In this document: piece after piece, positions 12,105 through 23,268 of the stretch | How positions within the stretch are numbered: position 1 is the first letter of the stretch | Layout: each line of letters begins with the position of its first letter | Source of the DNA: Tetrastigma voinierianum | Taxonomy: Eukaryota > Streptophyta > Magnoliopsida > Vitales > Vitaceae | NCBI GenBank assembly: GCA_016808115.1 | Contig: JAEQBH010001375.1 | Span: forward strand, 248,001-312,000 | Length of the DNA: 64,000 bases | Direction: 5' to 3' | Translations under genes and position numbers: made by a program | Notes under the pieces: generated by a model | Database searches by the model: none | What the model was told of the DNA's origin: nothing | The model's input: only the letters and a program-made list of their open reading frames with translations

Positions 12105-13350
12105 CTTGGCCCCCAAAATTAAAACCGCATCAAATTGGGTGAAATAGCTCCGGATACTTTTCCACATCCGCTTCTAGTTCCCATGGTAGCTTTTCCACTC
12201 CATGGTGTTCCATAACACTTAATTAGAAATAATTTTGTTCCGCAACACGCGTTCCTGCACATCTAGAATCTCCCTTGGCCTCTCTTCATTTATACGCCTC
12301 TTGCAAATTCAAATTTCTTGCCAATCTAGCATGTGCTTAAACATCTCGCCTATACCCGCAATAATGAAAATGTGGAATACATCATGTATCCCAAATGAAT
12401 CATGGAAGAGCTAATCGGTAAGCTACCTCTCCAACTTCTTGAGAATCTCAAACGGACCAATGTACAGAAATGGGGCTTTTACCAAAACGAAATATCCCTT
12501 TGCGAAGCACACTCTCAAAAAAAACACATGGTCCCTCTAACCCGAAACTCTAAGGGTCTCCTCCCCGTGGTCGAAGATAGCTTCATCGCCCCAGGCTGCC
12601 AAGAGCCCGTCACTGGATCACCCTTATCTTCTGTCGCTTTCCTTACACCAACTCGACCAATCGCAGTAGCCTCTGATTCGGGCCCGGAAGACATAGGCGA
12701 TCTACAATACTCACCATAAAGAGCTTCATACGGTGCCATCCCAACATCAGCCTGAAACTATTATTATACGCAAACTCAATCGTGAGGCAAATGGTCCATC
12801 CAACTCCTTGGAAGTCTAACACACATGCTCTAAGCATATCTTCCAATTCGACCTACTTCTCTCATATTGCCCACACCTGAGGGTGAAATGTCAGACTAAT
12901 CTCAACCTGGCTCCTGGGGCAGCCAAGAAGATCACATTCCGGATCGAAACCTCGAGTCCCTATCTGGACACAATGGAGAGAGAGGTACACCATGCAACCT
13001 CACAATCTCTCCCTCACATACAACTTGCTCAAAGTAAGAACAGAGTAAGTGGTCCTTATCGCTTAAGAAATGTGCCGATGAATAACCTATTAACAACCAC
13101 CCAAACACCATCTTTACCGGTGAGTCTCTTGGGCAAACCAATAATGGTCCATCGGGTCACATGATCCCATTTCCATTCTCAAGGATCGGGTATCAATAAA
13201 TGTACTCGCTGGTCTCTGGTGCTCAACTTTCACTTGTTGGCACGTCAAACACTTGGAGACGAAACTCGCTACGTCTCTTCATCCCATGCCACCAAAATTG
13301 GCGCCTCAAGTCGTGGTACATCTTTGTCTCACCAGGATGTACCGTGAACC
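12105..13350 (-). pseudogene. int: G2 integrase remnant
   Basis: Read from 13350 downward, the fragments appear in integrase order: the zinc-binding end near 13200-13340; KLYVREIVRLHGVPLS and the core PDRDSRFRSGM (about 12932-13075, normally SDRD, so the serine is changed but the aspartate kept); the MAPYEALYG block (12720-12739); RRPLEFRVRG (about 12530); and a worn C-terminal part. Integrase would insert the DNA copy and the C-terminal part would direct target choice. At least six frame changes or stops interrupt it, so it is inactive. Confidence 0.75.
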
Positions 13351-13639
13351 GAGAGTCATGAGCTTCCTCATCACCTCCTCTCCTTCAACTCGTGCATCAT
13401 CCTAAGACAAACAATCATGAGAAAATAGATTCCCCTCCATTTGCATGAATGCTCCACCCTTCAGTGCATCACCCGCTACCACTCGGCGAAATGCAGCCCT
13501 CAAGCTTCTTATCACCTTGAGCCTCGATGACTCTTAGAAAACCGGTCATCAGCCACCAACGATAAAAACATGCCTTAGGCTCATCCCCATCAAAGCATCT
13601 ATTGGAACTCACGATGTAATCATACATCTCCACTCATAA

Positions 13640-14090
13640 GCCATCAAATCCCGAAAGGATGCTCCTTTGATTTTCTACTCAAGGCATCAAATACCACATT
13701 TGTTTGACCCGGTGGTATTGCAAAGAAAAGCCAAGTCTTCAAGTGTCTCCATCCACCTTCTCCGCTCCGGCATTCAAATCTTCGCTGCAAATATACTTCC
13801 AAAACCTCGTGGTCGAGAACACTTCCAAACTTCACCATACAAGTAGTGCCATAACTTTAGGCAAACACTACCGCAACAAGCTCTTAAATCATGCGGTAAT
13901 TTTTCTTCATGTTTCTTCAATTGCCTAGAGGTATAGGCAACCACTCTACCTTTTTGCATAAGTACACACCCCAAGCCAACCCTTGAGGCATCACAGAAAA
14001 CTGTGTACTTTTCCCCACTCACCGGAGTAATCAGCACCGACACTATAGTCAATCTCTTTTCGCCTCCCGGAAAGACTCTCACACTCATTC
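13640..14090 (-). pseudogene. rh: G2 RNase H remnant
   Basis: The frame 13774-14088 gives TPVSGEKYTVFCDASRVGLG, GCVLMQKGRVVAYTSRQLK and LKLWHYLYGE. The frame 13644-13838 gives PPGQTNVVFDALSRKSKEH, the usual end of this domain (consensus HPGKANVVADALSRKS). The catalytic CDAS aspartate is present. This domain would degrade the RNA strand during reverse transcription. The middle (TDHKSLKY block) is lost to a frameshift, so the domain is dead. Confidence 0.85.
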
Positions 14091-14099
14091 CAAATTAAA

Positions 14100-14850
14100 G
14101 CTCACCTCCTCACAGGTTAGTCTAGTCATTGGACATGCAATCCGGAGAAGTTCTCAATAACCTACCGCACAACCAGCCAATCCAAGGAAGTCGCATCTCA
14201 AAGATACTTTGGGTCAAGCCCTAATTTCATCACGGCCTCGACCTTTGCCTGGATCCACCTGGAATACCTTCCTTAGACACCATGTGCCTCAGAACTAGAT
14301 TTCAGAATAAGAAATCACACTTTTCCAGCTTGGCATACAACTGATTCTCTCTCAAGATCTCGTGAGCGCCTAATCGCAAATGCCGCCATGTTCGGGCCAA
14401 TTGAATATATCAGATGTCGCCCACAAACACTACTCACAACCGATCCGTATACGGACGATATATCCTATTCATCATATCCATAAAGGCAAATTCGGAGCAT
14501 TAGTCAATCCAAAAGGCATGACAACAAACTCGGCGTGTCCATACCGTGCGAAAAGCGCTCTCGGATACTTCAAGTCCCGTACCAACTGATGATACCCGCA
14601 TCTTGGGGACAATCTTCGAGAAGTAACAAGCCCCGTTCAACTGATCAAACAAATCCTCAATCCGAGGAAGTGGGTACTTGTTCTTCACCGTTACTCTATT
14701 TAACTTCCGGTAATCCACACATAACCGTAGCGTTCCGTCTTTCTTTTTCACGAACAATACTCGAGCACCCCCAAGGCAGGATCTGGCCTGATGAACTCCT
14801 TTACTCCCCGCAATTTGCACCAGAGGTTCAACTCCTTAAGCTCAACTGAG
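14100..14850 (-). pseudogene. rt: G2 reverse transcriptase remnant with altered active site
   Basis: The frame 14500-14820 reads ARVLFVKKKDGTLRLCVDY, RKLNRVTVKNKYPLPRIEDL and FDQLNGACYFSKI, the fingers and palm start of gypsy RT. The catalytic FIDD motif appears as FVGD (- strand GTGTTTGTGGGCGACATC, 14413-14430), so one of the two metal-binding aspartates is glycine. The following thumb region (14100-14300) is worn. The + strand frame over the same place is a shadow. Confidence 0.9.
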
Positions 14851-15309
14851 CCATCCTAAAATGGAGCTATCAAATAGGATCAAGATTGGATACAAATCGA
14901 TGGAGAATTCCATCTCTATGGGGAGGTAATCCCGCAACTCATCAGAAATACATCAAGAAGTCACACACTCTCAGGATAATCAATTTCTACCTTCCTTTTA
15001 CTCTCCCCGACATAGTAAAGGAAGTGTTGGCCCCATTCTTCTCATCCACTTTTTCTCCATCTCTATCAACGCATCGAAACCGACCAGCCTCTAAATCCGC
15101 ATAGAAGTCGGCACGTGACCCACAACCAACTGGGAAGGTCACCTTCTTCGAAAAATAGCCCAGGACCGCACGATGCGGCCAACTAATCCATTCCCACAAT
15201 CACGCCAACATCGCTATATGTAGGAGTACTAAGTCAATCACGATCAGATCCCCAACATTCAACACACAACCACTCCGCATCCCCACTTGGGCTTCCATCA
15301 TGCCACCCA

Positions 15310-15590
15310 TAAAGTTCAACAAACAAAGGACAAGAGAGTGGTGCACCCTAAGTCCAAAATGGAAGCAAAAGAAGTAGATATAAAATGAACGGATGCACCC
15401 GAATCAAACAACACATGTGCCCAAGTGCTATAACACAAACCATACCTTCCACTAGCAATAGGCCTGATCCCGAGGCCGTCACAAAATAAGACTCGCTCTC
15501 GAGACCCTTGGCCTGGCAGATGCGCCTTTCCCCGGAATCTCCTTCTAGAGGTCAGTCCCTCCTTGAACACGAATGGTTTATCGACCAAAC
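15310..15590 (-). pseudogene. pro: G2 aspartic protease remnant
   Basis: The minus frame 15316-15588 ends with HVLFDSGASVHFISTSFA, the active-site loop D-S-G-A of retrotransposon proteases with flanking strands. The aspartate is intact at about 15395-15406. The N-terminal part (KPFVFKEGLTSRRRFRGKA) looks like the gag-protease linker. The second half of the protease (FDVILGMDWL block) is not seen in frame; the sequence from 14850 to 15310 matches only in scattered pieces. Confidence 0.8.
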
Positions 15591-15624
15591 CGACCAGGAG
15601 GCTGGTGTTCCACGGGCCAGAACT

Positions 15625-16430
15625 TAGGCACCACTCTCGGGCGGTCTCCGTCGCACCACACTCATAACACGCTCCGAGGCCCCATGTCCCTAATCAGACT
15701 TAATTCCGGCTTGCCCTTGTTGCATGGGCAACTGTCGTGGACCATTCATCCTTGGGCGCTTAGCCTTTATCCCTCGACCGTCACCAAACCCGGAATTCTA
15801 TTTCTTCCTTCACTCTCAAGCTGCTCCTCTCAATAACTGTGGCTCGTGCCACCAATTCACCGTAGGTGCGAAGCATGAAAGGAGCCACCGGAGTCTCGAA
15901 TGTTCAAATTTCAAACCTCCTTAAACCTGCTCGACTCTCATTTGCTCAAGCCACACCACATGCCGTGCACCCGACAACAGAGTAAACTCGGAGGCATACT
16001 CGGCTACAATCATAAACAAGAAAAGCACAAACTCCGATCTTTCTCACTTCATGGCCTCAGAGTACTTGGCCAAGAGTAACTCTCGAATCGAAACTAATTC
16101 TATGTGTGGCACATCACGGGTGTTCTAACCATATCCCACCAACTCGCCGCCTCGCCCTCAACATAAAGGACGCGGAGAAATCCTCCGCCCCGTGGACTTC
16201 CAAGACATCCGTAATCTTCTTCACTTTTTAGCCAATGCTCAGCTCAAGGAAATTGATACCACCCGAAACACTGGGGGAATAAGTGCCTTGAAATCTCGAT
16301 CAACCGCAGACGTCCATCTTTCCTCCTCGAATGACCTCGGAGGTAACGCTGACGCCTCTCCAAATTCCCATCCTCTTGAATCGGTGAAGCAGGATCTCAC
16401 AGTCACCTGATCTCTCACGTCCACTCCTTC
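15625..16430 (-). pseudogene. gag: G2 gag remnant with damaged zinc knuckle
   Basis: On the - strand from about 16260 to 15990 the pieces AEHWLK, GGEDFSAS (frameshifted), EGEAASWWDMVR and RELLLAKYSEAMK can be read, matching the gypsy Gag core. A zinc knuckle starts CYECGATETARE at about 15630-15670; the two first cysteines are there but the histidine is missing and the last cysteine is displaced by an indel. The frame at 16239-16424 may be the N-terminal part. Gag would form the particle and bind element RNA. Confidence 0.75.
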
Positions 16431-16941
16431 TTCCTCTATTCACATCTATATATAAGAGAATAGACAATCGCTATCACGATGTCAGCGGTAAAAGAACCAT
16501 TAATAACTCCTGGGTTCTCAACATCAATTTATTATAGCGCTATGCAATCTTTACCGCTATTGACCTAATCAAGCCTTACCCGATTCATAACAATCTGCAC
16601 ATGGTATAAGAATCATTACACACTAGCCAATACTATGGCAAAATCCATACAAGCATTATAATATCTAAACTCATTATATCATGCTTGTAATCACACCAAC
16701 ATGTTATCACATAATCTAAGGTAAACATGTTATCATAAAATACCCTTCACTAGTTGTCGCTGCTATGAAGCCTTATACCATGCCATGTATGAAAATCATA
16801 TCATCACCCAATAGCACAACTTAGTACAAAACCAAAGCTCTCATCATCATAGCTTAAAGTGTGTCTAGAATCCTATGTATACCTATAGAATTTTCCTTTA
16901 ATCTCCTGGCGATTTATCCCTTTTTTGCTCGATATTCAACT
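16431..16941 (-). other. G2 leader with degenerate primer site
   Basis: This is the noncoding stretch between 5' LTR and gag in element sense. Directly next to the LTR, the - strand reads GTTGAATATCGAGCAA (about 16926-16940), a worn form of the tRNA-iMet primer site TGGTATCAGAGC with ATC and GAGC kept. Short AT-rich sequence follows, and no gene is visible. Confidence 0.5.
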
Positions 16942-19675
16942 TGTCACACTCGATTTCCACTCGCAGATTTATGTTATTTTACCATCTTTTTTTTTTCACA
17001 ACTTGAGTCTCTAACACTCCACTCTTTCAAATCCAACACTTTGTACAAAGGGGCTACCACTAGCCCTACACACCATATATATATCAACCCGTATTTCTTC
17101 AAAACTCCGAGAGTCCAAACCCACTTGGAGTAATCGCCTAGAAACGTAATTAAATCACACCTGTGTCTCAAAACATATATATACATATCTCTACCGAGGT
17201 AAGTCCTCAATGCACCCAAGACTATACACTTACACTGATCAAAATAATATTTACACAAAATCCCAAAACTTTCTACAAAGTGTCCTTAAACTAATCATAA
17301 GCCACAAATATACAATGACTCATGATCGATATGAACTCGTCCAAAATATACAAGCAGAACCTCCCACACAACACTAGATGTTCTCAAATGTATGCCCGAC
17401 CACCAAAGATGCTATATCGACGACAATTCCCAACCTCCAAACTCGCAAGTCAAACTCAAGTCAAGCACGTCTCGTGACCGCATCTAAGGCGGAGGAATAA
17501 TGGGGGTGAGTTCACAACCAAAGATGAATCCCATAACAAGCCATGCCAAAATATTTCAAAAATACAAATAATTCATCACATCTCAAAACATGAGCATTTT
17601 CACTAATAGGTTGATGTGAAACAAATGGATGCAATACTACCACCATCTCACCCTTCATCGGGCGACTCTTTCGGGCTTTCACCAGGACTAGCCGATCATC
17701 CCGAACAACCACTGTAAATTGTCGACTTACTACCCAGTGGATATGCCCACATCCCGTATAACGACAAAATTCCCCGGGACTCTACCACCGTGGATATGCC
17801 CACATCCCGTATATCTCGTGACCTTTCGGGGACTACAACCCAGGACTAGTCATACCCCGCCCACTACATCAATCCGACTCACAGCCAGTCCTGCCACCCA
17901 TGTCATGCTTTAAAACAATTTCACAAAGCATTCATCCACATGGATATTTAAAAACATCATGTACCAAGCATCTAAAGAATCTATAGATATAAAAATATAC
18001 ATTTATATATCATTAGAAAATCGCTACGCTCGCTTACGGAACGGTACCACTCAGCAAAACCATGGTATGCTGTGAGAAGGTTGGCAAGATCCCCACTTTG
18101 GATTCAAAAAATCCACAAGTCTCCCAAGGAAGTCAAAACCGAGGCTACTCCAAAGGATCTACAATTAACAAGTCATAATATTTCTTAGCCTCAAAACAAC
18201 TGCCATATAAAATTACCCAATTGGTTTATTACTACTACCACTCAACTCACACATATTCTTATACCTACCAACATAAACCTTTGATCCTTCAAGAGCACTC
18301 TTTACACTTACCAATATCAACATTTAACACCCCTTATTAGGGTAACACAAACAAAGACACACAACACTTGTACCTTGTCGTACCTATCTCAAGACCCCCC
18401 TTTTTCTTTTTCTTAACTACCATTTTGGACCAGCCATACACGTTTTTGTTCACTATGGTCTTCTGACCAGAAGCTCTATCTTCTTAGCTTCCATAGCCTC
18501 TTAAATCAGGTCATTCGACCTCGGGACCAAGAGTTATGGCTTTAAGACTCCGACCTCCCCGAGACCATTTCCTAGGACAAGAATCCGTGGTCCTCACTTC
18601 ACACTTACTTTGACGAATTTATGGGAACAAATGAGCCATAATTTTGGCTACACTTTCTATGAAGTTACGCCCTATGTGGCTACTTTGCAGAGGGATTTTG
18701 AATCACTCCATTTGGACCAATATAACTCAACTGGTGACTCAAAAAACAGAACCTGCCTAATATGGGATGTGAATCTCGCATCTGACTTTCAACCAAATTC
18801 ATGGTCTTATGGTAGATTTAGTCTCTTGGTTACTAGACATTTGAAGGGCTAGGTCTTGGGCTTTTCCTCCAACTGGAATCATCTAGCTCGGAGTTCTTTA
18901 GGACAACTTATGGCCAAACACCGTCATAAGTCAAGGGAAAGCCGGACAACACCTCCCTTTGGACACACACACATGCCATCTTCACAAACTGTCTTTACAA
19001 TTTAGGGTTCCACCAAACACACCTTTCATCAAATCTAGGTTAGGATGTAATCCCAACAAAACCCAGAATATAACCAAAGTCCATAAGAAATACAACTAAA
19101 GCCTCAAAGATCAGTGTTTACATACCCAGTGAACTTTTCCACCAAACCAAGCTTTCCTTCAAGCCTTTTCTCCTCCTTCTCTCTAGCTTCTCTCTAGAAC
19201 TCTCTCTCACTCTCTAAATTTCCATAATTTCCACTTACTAGCAAGAAGTTGGTCTAGCATCCAAAACCAAGAGAAATTGGTCATTTTTGGCACATGGCAA
19301 GCTCTTCTCATGCACTTGCTATGTGTCAAGATCTCCTACCATGTACTATATGGGAGGGTGTCATGTCCTCATGATGCCACATAGCTCACAAGGATATTAC
19401 ACTTTAGTCCCTCTCCACTAACAAGTTTTTCAAAGTGGTCCTTCAACACATACTTAATTTACAAACCCTGAACAAAACTACTAAACTTACTCTAATTGCA
19501 TAATTGACCCACATGCCATAAAAATGCAATCTAACACACTTTGCTAATCCTCTAATTAAACCAACCATTAAGATGGCTAATCTTAATCACAATTTAAAAT
19601 ATCATAGGGCATAAGTTGCATTTGCTCCCCAAAAATCCTTACTTGAATATAACAAAACATATACCAGGTGTTACA
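16942..19675 (-). mobile_element. 5' LTR of G2
   Basis: The 2734-bp partner of 9326-12083 begins TGTCACACT on the + strand and ends ACCAGGTGTTACA, next to the ATCAC duplication. It carries many more short losses and word swaps than the other LTR. The 80-codon plus frame at 18610-18852 has no counterpart of equal length in the other LTR and is not a gene. Confidence 0.9.
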
Positions 19676-19680
19676 ATCAC

Positions 19681-19857
19681 CAACCAAGCAACAAGTAGAA
19701 AAATGAAGAAAGAAATCAAGAGATAAGAAGTGAGAGAACAAATCATGATTTGAGCTTCAATCTTTGTCTCAATCTAATGAAAGTCGGATCTCTCGAGTAC
19801 AAAGATCGATATCTCTTAAATACAAATAAAATCTGCTCTAAAACTACTAAAAATTAA
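19681..19857 (-). mobile_element. LTR C, segment 2 of 4
   Basis: This continues LTR C after G2. The block GATTTGAGCTTCAATCTTTG corresponds to the reverse complement of the 3200-3260 region of LTR A, and CTACTAAAA matches A near 3130. It is cut at 19857 by element G1. Confidence 0.6.
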
Positions 19858-22777
19858 TGTAATGTTCGAAAATGGCCCTACGCTTTTATAACATGTTCAG
19901 TAGTGTCAATTAAATTAAATTATATTTTTCTGCGGCTAAACTACTAAAACGAAAAATGATAAAAACCCGAATTTTAGTAGGAGCCAAATAACGGTAAAAT
20001 GTCAAATGAAGACCTAAGGGTCATAAATGAGGAGTGTAAATGTTAAAATGAAAATGAAATGAAATGAAGTGAAAATGAAAGTGAAATGAAGAGTTAAAAT
20101 GAGAAAAATGGGAAAATAGGAATTTATTTGCAAGCCAAACAAGGCCTTATGAAGACTTAAGGCTCGCATCAAATTCGTTTGTAAATGCCATTTCTCACAT
20201 TTGGAAAAAGGGAAAGAGGGAGAAAGGCTAGCACATTCTACGAGAAGTTAAGAGGAGAGATTTGTGATTTTTCTCCATGTAATCAAGGGACAAGTTGATC
20301 AAGAAGAAGGAGGAAGAAGAAAGGAAGAGAATCAAGATTAAGGTATGAAAACCAAACCCTAACCCCATTTTTACTGCGGGTCGGGTTTAATAAAACGCAA
20401 ATGTGGTATAAAAGTGTTTTGAAAGGTTGGAGTTCGTCTTGGGGTTGTATTGGGTAAGATTTAATGGTGTATGGTGGTTTGGATGGTTGTGTTGATGAAT
20501 TTTTGTATAGTGAAATTATGAAGTTTCAAAAGAGTTGCTAATTTTTTTTTCAAAAAACCCCGTTTTTGTTTTTGTCTTATAAGTTAAGTTATAAATCATC
20601 CAAATTGAGTGATTCCAATTGGTAAAGAACCATAAGAGCTAGAGTTATAAATTTATAGAAGGAATCAGGAGCAAATTGTAGCTCTAAGGCACCGAAATAT
20701 GGGCTTAAAGGTGAGTTTTGGGTAGCTGATGGGTATGCTCTATTTTGGGTGTAGTTGTGGTGTTTTGGCTTGACATGTATGCTCTGTTTTGGGTGTAGTT
20801 GTGGTGTTTTAGCCGTAAGTTGAGTTTCACTCATCCAAATTGAGTGATTCAAAATTCAGGGTAAACTAGACTTCTAGGGGAATAATTTAATTAAAGAAAG
20901 TGTATGCAATTTATAACCCCAAAGTTCCCATAACCGCTAAAGTAGCCATGTAAGAACAATCTGACTTACTTTGCAAATTAGAGTAGTCTGGATGTAAAAT
21001 GCAATAACTTGAGTTTTGGTGATCTAAATTGGCGAAGAAACCTTATAACCATAGATTCAAATTATTAGAAGAAATCATTACCAAGTTATGGAGTTAAGAC
21101 CCCTGCAATCGAGAATAACAGTAGGTAACCTAGTGAGTCAGCATACCGACTAGCTCATTAAAATTCGTGAATTTGAGTTTGGGTGATCTAAATGAGATGA
21201 TTCCAATTCCTACTGAAAATAGAATCATAGAGCTATCATTTTCTTAAAGGAAGCATAAGCAAAATATGGCTCATGTGTCCCCAGAAAAAATTTCAAGTGA
21301 AGATGTATTGGGTAGACATCAACCCTAACACAAAATCCTAGAATGCACAACTGATTTTTTTTTCTTTGGTTGTTATTTGATAGTGACATATTTGTGATGG
21401 ATTAGGGGTTGGTGACAAGGAATCTTGACCCAAGAACGGGATTCTGAGGATAGGAATTGAAGAGCGACAACCTTTTTGGGTTTGTTCTTCACACTTCCTT
21501 CCTTGTTTTGGTTTTTGTGTTTCTGTTTGACAAATAAATCTAAAAGGTTTTATATGAATATGCATGTGTGCTTCTGCTTGAGCCATAAATGAATTGGTTT
21601 GTTCTCCACTTTCTCTATTTCTACAATTTTTGAAGGATTATGAAATAAGGGATTTATTGAAATGAATTGGGATAAATTGCATATTGATTTGTTTTAAATT
21701 GATTTGATACAACTGACAGGAAATGAATTGCATATGAAAATTGCATGAGTATTGGAAACCAAGTATTTGGATATAAATGTATATACACTATTGTAAATTT
21801 CTATGAATGATTTGAGCGCCCTTAATAGAATGTTAACCGTTAAATTCGAGTTAATGATAGATTGGTATACCAATAAGGGTCAAATGAGCAATACTGTGCC
21901 GAATGTAATGATGTGTCACTCCGATCCGTAGCCTAGTGGGATAGTATCAGTAGTGTTCATTTAAATGATTTTAATAACCGCTTAGTAGCCCAACAGACCG
22001 CATCGCTTTATAAAACCTTTTATACCCGGCTGTATAGCCTGTGCTGGGACCGTGCCAGTGATTCGTTATCCTGTGCATTGAAAGCATAGGTTAAATTTGC
22101 TTAAGGGTAAAATAAAAAGAAAATTGTGAAATGCATGATTTGTGTTTGAATGATTTATTGCATATGAAATGACTAATGAATTGTAATTTGAATATATACA
22201 AAATGAAAATATACATATATGTATTGTACCCCATTATTCATTGAAAAAATTATACAAAGACATTGATTTAGAAAAATGCATGATTTACTTAAACTGAAAT
22301 GAAGAGAGAACTGTATAGAACCACTAGGCATGAAAATACTCTCAAGACGCCGTTTTATCATCACGTTATACCGAAAGTGAATGCAGACTAAGGAAAAGAT
22401 TCCAGCGATTCAGAGTCAACGTCAAGGCCTCACGGAGTTGAAGTAAAGCTTCGACCCTGTAATCATGAAATATATTTGATATTTTTTGTACAAACTCTAA
22501 TTATTATTTTTTAAATATTTTGGTATTGAAAACGACTTTTATTTCGGTAATGTATAAAGGTGGTAAATGGACTAAATGGGCATGTAATGCTATATTTAAT
22601 GGAAAATGTATTAGAAATAAAGATAGAATTCCTTTAGTGTTGAAATGAGTATACAAAATATATTGCAGATAAATATTCCCGATAAAATATATTAATGTTT
22701 ACATAAAGAAGAGCTTGATTGTAGAGATTTTATTCTGATTTGAGCGTTTGTGCCAAATAATTCATATGAATGTCACA
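19858..22777 (+). mobile_element. 5' LTR of G1
   Basis: This runs from TGTAATGTTCG to about TGTCACA. It is colinear with 28854-29095 plus 31639-34317 and with the solo LTR at 56369-59119. Shared blocks include GACCTAAGGGTCATAAATGA, GCCAAACAAGGCCTTATGAA, TCGTTATCCT and GGACCAAATGGGCATG. Its last 100 bases diverge from the other copies. No gene lies inside. Confidence 0.85.
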
Positions 22778-22780
22778 TTT

Positions 22781-22800
22781 TTAGTATAAGAGCCTATAGG
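22781..22800 (+). other. Primer binding site of G1 (tRNA-iMet type)
   Basis: TTAGTATAAGAGCCTATAGG resembles the usual TGGTATCAGAGCC with three changes. It follows the LTR end TGTCACA by a few bases, as expected for minus-strand priming. Confidence 0.65.
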
Positions 22801-22944
22801 TTTAGGTCGTTTCTACAAAAATGATTTTGAAATTTTGTAAATGATTTTGAAATTGTTTATGACATGCATCGCATTTGCATATAAAGGATGACGTGAATCG
22901 ATGCGCATCTTGTCGTCTTAATAGGTAAGGGCATGAAAGTTCAA

Positions 22945-23268
22945 GCCCTAATAAGGTTGTTGTGAATAGAGTCTCAGAGATTAGTCCCATTAGAATACGA
23001 GAGTATGAGTTTCTGGAAGATTTGATCGAGTTGTCATTTAGAGAGTTTGATGTGATATTGAGGATGGATTGGTTATCCCGACACCAAGTGGTAGTTGATT
23101 ATAGAATGAAGAGAGTGACCTTAAGGACACCGAGTGGCGAGGAAGTGACTTTTATCGGTGAGAGGTCGAACCACCTCTCTAATGTGATGTCCGCTACTAC
23201 TACTAGAACGATGGTTCGAAAAGGGGTTGAAGCCTACTTGGCATATGTGATAGATACGAGAAAGGCAG
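22945..23268 (+). pseudogene. pro: G1 protease, C-terminal half
   Basis: The frame from 22962 reads EFLEDLIELSFREFDVILRM and DWLSRHQVVVDYRMKRVTL, the flap-to-end half of a gypsy protease. The active-site D-T-G loop and all of gag are absent: only about 150 bp separate the primer site from this domain. The frame runs to DTRKA at 23268, where a solo LTR begins, and resumes at 26030. Confidence 0.85.

Larger units (their letters stand above)
9326..19675 (-). mobile_element. Complete chromovirus-type gypsy element G2
   Basis: This is a 10350-bp element with two long LTRs (9326-12083 and 16942-19675), - strand gag-protease-RT-RNase H-integrase order, a polypurine tract and a degenerate primer site. 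The 5-bp target duplication ATCAC is perfect (9321-9325 and 19676-19680), so both ends are exact. In element sense the ends are TGTAACACC and GTGTGACA. Domain style (long LTRs, integrase motifs such as MAPYEALYG) fits the Tekay/Del branch, named with moderate certainty. It interrupts LTR C. All coding parts carry stops or frameshifts. Confidence 0.9.
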
